Shown piece by piece: positions 58,112 through 64,000 of a stretch of 64,000 nucleotides of DNA (position 1 is the stretch's first letter; every line of letters begins with the position of its first letter). Made by a program: the position numbers and the translations under genes. The notes below the pieces were generated by a model. The model saw only the letters and a list, made by a program, of their open reading frames with translations. It was not told the origin of the DNA and did no database searches. The stretch spans positions 2,961,001 to 3,025,000 of the forward strand of contig NZ_CP090059.1 in assembly GCF_021391395.1 (NCBI RefSeq), read 5' to 3'. Origin of the DNA: Sphingomonas cannabina (GTDB taxonomy: Bacteria; Pseudomonadota; Alphaproteobacteria; Sphingomonadales; Sphingomonadaceae).

Positions 58112-60850
58112 TTATAGCGCTCCGTGGCAGTGCTTGTACTTGCGCCCCGAACCGCACGGGCACGGCGCGTTGCGGCTCACCACGCCCTTCCAGCTCTCCG
58201 GGTCCTCGCCGAGCAGCGTCTCGCCCTGCGGCTGCGGGATCGCGAGCGGCGGCAGGGTCGCCGCGATCAGCCCGGCGCTGCCCGCATCCCAGTCGGCCGA
58301 ATTGTCCTCGCCGGTGAAAGGATCGAGGTGGCTGGTGATGAAGTCCGGCAGCTCGGGCAGGTCGGGCGGCGGCTGCAGGCGGAACTGGGCGTGCGCCAGC
58401 GTGCGGGTCACGTCCTCGCGGATGTTGCCGAGCATCCGCTCGAACATCGCGAAGGCTTCCTGCTTGTATTCGTTGATCGGCGTCTTCTGCGCATAGGCGC
58501 GCAGGTGCACCACCTGCCGCAGCGCATCGAGCATCGCGAGATGCTCTTTCCAGTGATGGTCGAGATGCTGGAGCAGGATCGACTTCTCCACCCCGATCCA
58601 GGTCTGCTCGTCGAGCTCGGCCGCCTTCGCGTTGACGTGCGCATCGGCCTGCTCGCGGATGCGCTCCTCGATCATCTCGGGATCGACCGCATCCTCCTTC
58701 AGCCAATCGTCGACCGGCACCTCGATGCCGAGCGTGTCGCGCACCTGCTCCTTCAGCCCCTCGACGTTCCACTGCTCGGGGTAGCTGCCGACCGGGCAGG
58801 CCTCGCCGACGATCGCGTTGACCGTCTCGGCGCGCATGTCGACGACCACATCGTCGACCGTCTCCGCGTCCATGATGTCGGCGCGCTGCTCGTAGATCAC
58901 CTTGCGCTGGTCGTTCATCACGTCATCGTATTCGACGACCTGCTTGCGAATGTCGTAGTTGCGCGCCTCGACCTTCTTCTGCGCGGTCTCGATCGCCTTG
59001 GTCAGCCACTTGGAGCCGATCGCCTCGCCCTCGGCCATGTTCGAGCGCATCATCCGCGCGAACAGCGTATCCGGCCCGAAGATACGCAGCAGGTCGTCGT
59101 CGAGGCTCAGGTAGAAGCGGCTGAGGCCCGGGTCGCCCTGACGGCCCGAGCGGCCGCGCAGCTGGTTGTCGATGCGGCGGCTCTCGTGGCGCTCGGTGCC
59201 GAGCACGAACAGACCGCCCGCCGCCAGCACCTTCTGCTTCTCCTCGGCCACCTCGGCCTTGATCCGCTCGATCGCGGCGTCGCGCTCCGGCCCTTCCGGC
59301 ATTTCGGCGAGTTCGTCGTTGATGCGGAACTCGACGTTGCCGCCCAGCTGGATGTCGGTGCCGCGGCCGGCCATGTTGGTCGACACGGTGACGGCGCCGA
59401 GCCGGCCCGCCTGCGCCACGATATGCGCCTCGCTCTCGTGGAAGCGGGCGTTCAGCACCTCGTGCTTCACATTCTCCTGGCGGAGGAACTCGCTGAGCAG
59501 CTCGGACTTCTCGATCGAGACGGTGCCGACCAGCACCGGCTGGCCTTTTTCAGCATGTTCCCGGATCTTCTTCGCAATCGCTTTGAACTTGTCCTGCGTG
59601 TCCTTGTAGAACTCGTCGTCCTCGTCGATGCGCTGGACCGGCACGTTGGTGGGGATGGTCACCACGTTCATCTTGTAGATGTCGTAGAACTCCGCCGCCT
59701 CGGTCGCCGCGGTGCCGGTCATGCCGCTGAGCTTCGGGTACATGCGGAAATAATTCTGGAAGGTGATCGAGGCGAGCGTCTGGTTCTCGGGCTCGATGTT
59801 GACCCCTTCCTTGGCCTCCACCGCCTGGTGCAAGCCGTCCGACCAGCGCCGGCCGTCCATCATGCGGCCGGTGAACTCGTCGATGATGATGACCTTGCCG
59901 TCCTTGACGATATAGTCGGTGTCGCGCTTGAACATCATGTTCGCGCGCAGCGCCTGGTTGAGGTGGTGGACCACCTGCGTGTTCTCGAAATCGTAGAGGT
60001 TGGCGCCCTGCAGCAGCCCGGCCGCCTCGAGCATGCGCTCGGCCTTCTCGGTGCCGTCCTCGGTGAGGATGATCGATTTCTGCTTCTCGTCCTTCTCGTA
60101 ATCGTCGGACGTGAGCTGCTTCACGATCGCGTCGACCGAGATGTAGAGCTCGGACTTGTCGTCCGTGGGCCCCGAGATGATCAACGGCGTGCGTGCCTCG
60201 TCGATCAGGATCGAGTCCACCTCGTCGACGATCGCGAAGTTGAAGGGCCGCTGCACCATCGCCTCGCGGTCGTACTTCATGTTGTCGCGCAGGTAATCGA
60301 AGCCGAACTCGTTGTTCGTGCCGTAGGTGATGTCGGAGTGGTATGCCTCGCGCCGCTCATGGTCGCTGAGGTTGGGCACGATCACGCCGACGCTGAGCCC
60401 CAGGAACCGGTAGATCTGCCCCATCCACTCGGCGTCGCGGCGGGCGAGATAGTCGTTGACGGTGACGACGTGCACGCCGGTCGCCGGCAGCGCGTTGAGG
60501 TAGGTCGCGAGCGTCGCGACCAGCGTCTTGCCCTCGCCGGTGCGCATCTCTGCGATCTCGCCGCGGTGGAGCACGATGCCGCCGATCATCTGCACGTCGA
60601 AGTGGCGCATGCCGAGCACGCGCACACCCGCTTCGCGCACAGTAGCGAAGGCCTCGGGCAGGATGGCGTCGAGCTTCTCGCCATTCTCCAGCCGCTCGCG
60701 GAAGCGTGCGGTCTGCTGGGCGAGTTCCTCGTCCGACATCGCCTGCATCGCCGGCTCGAAGCCGTTGATCTTGTCGACGATGCCGCGGAGCGATTTGACG
60801 TAACGGTCGTTGGACGACCCGAACAGGGACTTGGCAATACCGCCGAGCAT
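58112..60850 (-). CDS. secA: Preprotein translocase ATPase SecA
   Basis: The 912-residue motor drives Sec-dependent export at the inner membrane. The first nucleotide-binding domain has Walker [21 protein letters not shown] and the DEVD box in [22 protein letters not shown]2 contains [15 protein letters not shown] and the arginine region [18 protein letters not shown]. The C-terminus keeps the zinc-binding [16 protein letters not shown] that contacts SecB. Length and all domains are normal. ATG 60848-60850 gives the usual [16 protein letters not shown] start. It stands alone, with a small hypothetical gene upstream on the same strand. Confidence 0.99.
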   Translation of the reverse strand: MLGGIAKSLFGSSNDRYVKSLRGIVDKINGFEPAMQAMSDEELAQQTARFRERLENGEKLDAILPEAFATVREAGVRVLGMRHFDVQMIGGIVLHRGEIAEMRTGEGKTLVATLATYLNALPATGVHVVTVNDYLARRDAEWMGQIYRFLGLSVGVIVPNLSDHERREAYHSDITYGTNNEFGFDYLRDNMKYDREAMVQRPFNFAIVDEVDSILIDEARTPLIISGPTDDKSELYISVDAIVKQLTSDDYEKDEKQKSIILTEDGTEKAERMLEAAGLLQGANLYDFENTQVVHHLNQALRANMMFKRDTDYIVKDGKVIIIDEFTGRMMDGRRWSDGLHQAVEAKEGVNIEPENQTLASITFQNYFRMYPKLSGMTGTAATEAAEFYDIYKMNVVTIPTNVPVQRIDEDDEFYKDTQDKFKAIAKKIREHAEKGQPVLVGTVSIEKSELLSEFLRQENVKHEVLNARFHESEAHIVAQAGRLGAVTVSTNMAGRGTDIQLGGNVEFRINDELAEMPEGPERDAAIERIKAEVAEEKQKVLAAGGLFVLGTERHESRRIDNQLRGRSGRQGDPGLSRFYLSLDDDLLRIFGPDTLFARMMRSNMAEGEAIGSKWLTKAIETAQKKVEARNYDIRKQVVEYDDVMNDQRKVIYEQRADIMDAETVDDVVVDMRAETVNAIVGEACPVGSYPEQWNVEGLKEQVRDTLGIEVPVDDWLKEDAVDPEMIEERIREQADAHVNAKAAELDEQTWIGVEKSILLQHLDHHWKEHLAMLDALRQVVHLRAYAQKTPINEYKQEAFAMFERMLGNIREDVTRTLAHAQFRLQPPPDLPELPDFITSHLDPFTGEDNSADWDAGSAGLIAATLPPLAIPQPQGETLLGEDPESWKGVVSRNAPCPCGSGRKYKHCHGAL

Positions 60851-60945
60851 GAGCGTAAACCTTTGAAATATGGAGCGCTGCCCCGCTAAGGGCGCGCCAG
60901 GATCAAGCCGATTGGGAAAGCCGGCGCCGAAGCGCCCGCCCGGAG

Positions 60946-61224
60946 CTATTCGCGCCGACGCTCCGGCACGAGACGGCTGAAGGAAACCAGCGGCCGCTCG
61001 GTCAGCACCAGCACTGCCGGCGTGACATAGCCATCGGGTCGCGGTGCCACGATGCGGTTCGTCGTCAGTGCATAGGCCCGCACCGCCGCAGCGCGCATGC
61101 CGCCGATCGCGACACCTGCGACCTGCGAGGCCACCACAATCTCCGGTGCGCGCACGACTACGGTCCGGACGGTGCCGGTGATGCCGCAGATCAGCGCGCT
61201 CAGGAGAAGGAACAGTTCCGTCAT
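60946..61224 (-). CDS. Small membrane-anchored protein of unknown function
   Basis: This is a possible 92-residue protein with an N-terminal hydrophobic helix ([20 protein letters not shown]) and an Arg/Val-rich remainder ending [17 protein letters not shown]. Codon choice is compatible with a gene, and the position upstream of secA on the same strand is common for small genes, but I recognise no family. ATG 61222-61224 is used. GGAAC precedes it weakly. It could be a chance frame in GC-rich DNA. Confidence 0.5.
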   Translation of the reverse strand: MTELFLLLSALICGITGTVRTVVVRAPEIVVASQVAGVAIGGMRAAAVRAYALTTNRIVAPRPDGYVTPAVLVLTERPLVSFSRLVPERRRE

Positions 61225-61289
61225 CTCAAGTCAGCGCGACATAATGACGCTCCGCCCCATCGTCCACCATTTCGTCGATCGCGGGAAAC

Positions 61290-61618
61290 GGCAGGCGCCG
61301 AAACCCGCGGAAATCCGTCGAAGGTCACGAAAGTCATAGGTAGATCGAGCCTCTCCGGACGAGGCCTTCCGGTGCCGGCGTCTTCCGAAAATGTTGACTA
61401 AGTTGACTCAGGTCATGTGCGTGCGAGCCGATACGCCGGGAACGCGGCATGATCGCGACACGGACGCGACGGCGACGCGCCAGGGACGCTGCAGCAGCGC
61501 GGCACGGACGCTACAGCGACGCTGCGCGGTAAAGGATTGACGGAATCAAAGAGCAGACCGGCGCTCGCGCAGCTCGGGCTGGGCGAGCCAAGCAGGCGAA
61601 ATCCTACATTGCAAGCGG
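61290..61618 (-). repeat. Long dispersed intergenic element, copy B (inverted)
   Basis: This is the reverse-complement counterpart of 29991-30373. Shared blocks are 61581-61618 (38 identical bases), 61385-61409 (containing AAAATGTTGACTAAGTTGAC) and 61315-61336 (22 identical bases). It fills most of the 465-bp gap between the small gene upstream of secA and argJ, where I see no other feature. Confidence 0.85.
61437..61524 (-). repeat. Degenerate tandem array, 4 x 22 bp (8 x 11 bp)
   Basis: Four 22-bp units fill exactly 88 bp (boundaries 61437, 61459, 61481, 61503). On the minus strand the halves are of the type GCGCGTCGCCG and TCGCGTCCGTG, matching the array in copy A, which has six units. 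Confidence 0.82.
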
Positions 61619-61689
61619 AGGCGAACGGCAGGCGGCCGTCGTAGAGACGCTCTCGACACCGAATATCGACGGGCCTTAGGGGAGCGGAC

Positions 61690-62913
61690 ATGACTCGCTC
61701 CCCCCTCGCCCCCGCCTCCACCCCCGAGCCCGCGCCCATCCCTGGCGTCACCACTCGCGTCGCCCGCGCGCGCTACAAGGCGTGGGATCGCTGCGACCTC
61801 ACCTTCGTCACGCTCGATGAGGGCACCGCCGTCGCCGGCGTGCTGACGCAGAGCCGCTGTCCCTCGCCCGAGGTCGAATGGTGCCGCAAGGCGCTGGTGC
61901 TCGGACGCGCCCGGGCGCTGGTGGTGAACGCCGGCAATTCCAACGCCTTTACCGGCAATCGCGGCCGCGCCGCGGTCGAGGCGATCGCCGCGCGCGCCGC
62001 CGCGCATCTCGGCTGCGAGCCTTCCGACGTGTTCGTCGCTTCGACCGGCGTGATCGGCGTGCCCCTGCCGATCGACAAGGCCGAGGCCGGCCTCGACGCC
62101 GCCTTCACCGCCGAGCCCTGCTCGTGGACCGCGGCCGCCGAGACGATCATGACGACGGACACCTTCGCCAAGGTCGCCGAACGGCGCGCGACCGTCGGCG
62201 GCCAGGACGTGCGGCTGGTCGGCATCATCAAGGGCTCGGGCATGATCGCGCCGGACATGGCGACGATGCTCGGCTTCATCTTCACCGATGCCGCGGTCGA
62301 GCCGGGTTTTCTCCAGGCTGCGCTGTCGTCGGCGAACCGCAAGACCTTCTCCTGCATCACCGTCGACAGCGACACCTCGACCAGCGATACCGTGCTCGCC
62401 TTCGCCACCGGCAAGGCGGGCAACGCCCCCCTCGCGAGCGAGGAGGACGAAGGCGCGCCTGCCTTCGTCGCCGCGCTGTCGGAGCTGTGCATGGAGCTCG
62501 CCCAGCTCGTCGTCCGCGACGGCGAGGGCGCGTCGAAGCTGATCGAGATCAGCGTCGAGGGCGCCGAGAGCGACCGCTCCGCCCATGTCATCGCGATGAG
62601 CATCGCCAACTCGCCGCTGGTCAAGACCGCCATCGCCGGCGAGGACGCCAATTGGGGCCGCGTGGTGATGGCCGTCGGCAAGGCCGGCGAGCCCGCCGAG
62701 CGCGACAGGCTCGCGATCCGCTTCGGCGATACCCAAGTGGCACGGGGAGGCCTTGCGGTCGAAGGTTATGACGAGGCCCCGGTCGCCGCCCATCTCAAGG
62801 GCCGGGAGATCAGCATCGGCGTCGATCTCGGCCTCGGCGAGGGCCGCGCCACGGTTTGGACGTGCGACCTGACCCACGGCTATATCTCGATCAACGCCGA
62901 CTACAGGAGCTGA
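61690..62913 (+). CDS. argJ: Bifunctional ornithine acetyltransferase/N-acetylglutamate synthase
   Basis: The 407-residue enzyme recycles the acetyl group in arginine biosynthesis. It is made as a precursor that cleaves itself before Thr192 in PDMATMLGFIF, the expected site. Other family marks are VVNAGNSNAFTG near residue 80, SSTGVIG-like ASTGVIGVPL, and GEDANWGRVVMAVGKAG. ATG 61690 follows AGGGGAGC. A GST gene starts six bases after its stop. Whether both known activities are present cannot be told from sequence alone. Confidence 0.97.
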   Translation: MTRSPLAPASTPEPAPIPGVTTRVARARYKAWDRCDLTFVTLDEGTAVAGVLTQSRCPSPEVEWCRKALVLGRARALVVNAGNSNAFTGNRGRAAVEAIAARAAAHLGCEPSDVFVASTGVIGVPLPIDKAEAGLDAAFTAEPCSWTAAAETIMTTDTFAKVAERRATVGGQDVRLVGIIKGSGMIAPDMATMLGFIFTDAAVEPGFLQAALSSANRKTFSCITVDSDTSTSDTVLAFATGKAGNAPLASEEDEGAPAFVAALSELCMELAQLVVRDGEGASKLIEISVEGAESDRSAHVIAMSIANSPLVKTAIAGEDANWGRVVMAVGKAGEPAERDRLAIRFGDTQVARGGLAVEGYDEAPVAAHLKGREISIGVDLGLGEGRATVWTCDLTHGYISINADYRS

Positions 62914-62918
62914 GCGCG

Positions 62919-63530
62919 ATGCTGACGATCTGGGGCCGGCTCAACTCGCACAACGTCAAGAAGGTCGCCTGGCTCGCGGAGGAGCTGGGCCTCGACTACG
63001 TCCGTCACGACATCGGCGGCCAGTTCGGCATGGACGATGCCTATCGCGCCAAGAACCCGAACGCGCTGATCCCGACCATCGAGGATGGCGAGGTCGTGCT
63101 GTGGGAATCGAACGCGATCCTGCGCTACCTCGCCGCGCGCTACGGCGGCGAGCGCTGGTGGCCGGCCGATCCGGCGGCGCGCGCCATGGCCGACCGCTGG
63201 ATGGACTGGCAGTTCACCTATGCCCGCGCGCAGCTTCCGGCCTTCGTCAATCTGATCCGCCGGCCGGAAGGCGAGCGCGACATGACCGCGGTGGCGGAGG
63301 CGGCCGAAGCTGCTGCGCGGCTGATGCGGATCATCGATGCGCAGCTTGCCGCGTCGCCGTGGCTGTCGGGCGCCGAGTTCGGAATCGGCGACATCCCGAT
63401 GGGCGTCTATGCCCACACCTGGTTCACGCTGGCGATCGACCGCCCGGAGATGCCGCACGTCGCGGATTGGTACCGCCGGCTCCAGTCGCGACCCGGTTAT
63501 GCCGCGCAGGTGATGATCCCGCTGACTTGA
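62919..63530 (+). CDS. Glutathione S-transferase family protein
   Basis: The 203-residue protein has an N-terminal thioredoxin-like GST domain (MLTIWGRLNSHNVKKVAWLAEELGL, NPNALIPTIEDGEVVLWESNAILRYLAARYG, with the ES glutathione contact) and an all-helical C-terminal domain (WLSGAEFGIGDIPMGVYAHTW). The putative catalytic position is Ser/Asn in RLNSHNVKK, as in many bacterial theta/beta-like GSTs. It is probably cotranscribed with argJ, six bases upstream. Substrate is unknown. Confidence 0.92.
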   Translation: MLTIWGRLNSHNVKKVAWLAEELGLDYVRHDIGGQFGMDDAYRAKNPNALIPTIEDGEVVLWESNAILRYLAARYGGERWWPADPAARAMADRWMDWQFTYARAQLPAFVNLIRRPEGERDMTAVAEAAEAAARLMRIIDAQLAASPWLSGAEFGIGDIPMGVYAHTWFTLAIDRPEMPHVADWYRRLQSRPGYAAQVMIPLT

Positions 63531-63582
63531 GGCGTCCGCCCCAAAAAAGGCCCGGAACTAGCGGGCTAATGCCTTGCCTACC

Positions 63583-63690
63583 CCGTCACCCCGGCGAAGG
63601 CCGGGGTCCACCGGGCGGCTGACCCGTCGCTCGAGCCTCTAGCTGCTCGCTGGCGGACGAGTGGACCCCGGCACAAGGCCGGGGTGACGG
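63583..63690. repeat. REP-like hairpin pair (fourth copy)
   Basis: The inverted pair has the CCCCGGCGAAGGCCGGGG form on the left and CCCCGGCACAAGGCCGGGG on the right, bounded by CCGTCACC and GGGTGACGG. It lies between the convergent GST and thioredoxin genes. Confidence 0.88.
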
Positions 63691-63713
63691 TATTGATTGA
63701 TGGCAAGCGACTC

Positions 63714-64000
63714 TTACGCCAATTCACCCTCGAGCCAGGCCTTGATGCGCCCCTTGGGCTCCGCACCGACCTTGGTCGCGACCGGCTGGCCGTTCTTGAA
63801 CAGGATCATCGTCGGGATGCCGCGCACGCCGTAGCTGCCCGGCGTCTCCGGATTCTCGTCGATGTTGAGCTTGGTGATCGTCACCTGCTCGCCCAGCTCG
63901 TCGGACAGTTCCTCCAGGCTCGGGCCGATCATCTTGCAGGGGCCGCACCATTCCGCCCAGAAATCGACCAGCACCGCGCCGTCCGCGTTGAGCACGTCGC
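63714..64000 (-). CDS. trxA: Thioredoxin (N-terminus outside window)
   Basis: The fragment of about 95 residues covers nearly the whole protein: [23 protein letters not shown] with the redox [32 protein letters not shown] with the cis-proline, and the final AWLEGELA. The frame is still open at the right edge, and known thioredoxins have about 15 more residues before it, so the apparent GTG start inside the window is not the true start. It reduces protein disulfides in the cytoplasm. It converges with the GST gene. Confidence 0.95.
   Translation of the reverse strand, partial: DVLNADGAVLVDFWAEWCGPCKMIGPSLEELSDELGEQVTITKLNIDENPETPGSYGVRGIPTMILFKNGQPVATKVGAEPKGRIKAWLEGELA

Noticed and set aside
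58124..60889. A 921-codon open frame on the + strand opposite secA
   Set aside because: It is the mirror of a GC-rich coding sequence. The product has no domain pattern, and secA on the minus strand is unmistakable.
61413..61754. A 113-codon minus-strand frame before argJ
   Set aside because: It overlaps the argJ start and the dispersed repeat and shows no protein-like pattern.

Overview
The window looks like a piece of chromosome from a Sphingomonas-type alphaproteobacterium (Sphingomonadaceae). The basis is the high GC content, the five TonB-dependent receptors, glycoside hydrolases with lipoprotein or Sec signals, a typical alphaproteobacterial isovaleryl-CoA dehydrogenase, SecA and ArgJ, and many palindromic intergenic repeats. 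This is an inference from gene content. No rRNA or tRNA gene is visible.

Layout. (1) Positions 1-12747, minus strand: a tightly coupled operon whose genes overlap by 1-4 nt or lie within 11 nt. It runs TonB receptor, GH78 alpha-L-rhamnosidase, type-B carboxylesterase, small alpha/beta-hydrolase esterase, tannase/feruloyl-esterase family enzyme, AMP-forming acyl-CoA ligase, small secreted protein, GH3 beta-glucosidase (cut by the window). An isovaleryl-CoA dehydrogenase is divergent at 12992-14146. Together these could import, de-glycosylate and de-esterify an acylated rhamno-glucoside and then activate and oxidise the released acid. (2) 14370-18437: a serine beta-lactamase-like hydrolase, a membrane PQQ dehydrogenase and a 44-codon micro-gene. 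(3) 18549-22674: PepSY membrane protein, siderophore-type TonB receptor and DUF2946 protein, a probable metal (copper or iron) uptake set. (4) 22706-24367: two divergent L,D-transpeptidases of different families. (5) 24427-29759: pncC-nadE (NAD recycling) and a coupled pair of amidohydrolases, the second lacking the usual metal-binding HxH. (6) 29760-30395: an intergenic region full of repeats, then an acyltransferase-3 protein. (7) 31719-41222: a second sugar locus with TonB receptor, LacI regulator with a palindromic operator, GH144 glucanase, FucP-type transporter, GH92 mannosidase and a D-2-hydroxyacid dehydrogenase. (8) 41421-46333: an AmpG-like permease coupled to a serine hydrolase, a secreted unknown and a GH43 enzyme. 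(9) 46385-52091: a probable Zur-controlled MerC/TonB receptor pair, a GntR regulator with an AT-hook-like tail, and a probable Fur-controlled siderophore receptor. (10) 52226-64000: bioF-bioD-bioA, KTSC protein, MFS transporter, lipoprotein, secA, argJ, a GST and the end of trxA.

Repeats are a strong theme. Four copies of a paired-hairpin (REP-like) element lie at 14213, 41237, 55275 and 63583. Two other GC-rich palindromic elements lie at 29829 and 57979. Two inverted copies of a longer dispersed element (29991-30373 and 61290-61618) each carry a degenerate tandem array with an 11/22-bp period, six 22-bp units in one and four in the other. The coupled acyl-glycoside operon and this array-bearing element are the two observations most worth following up.
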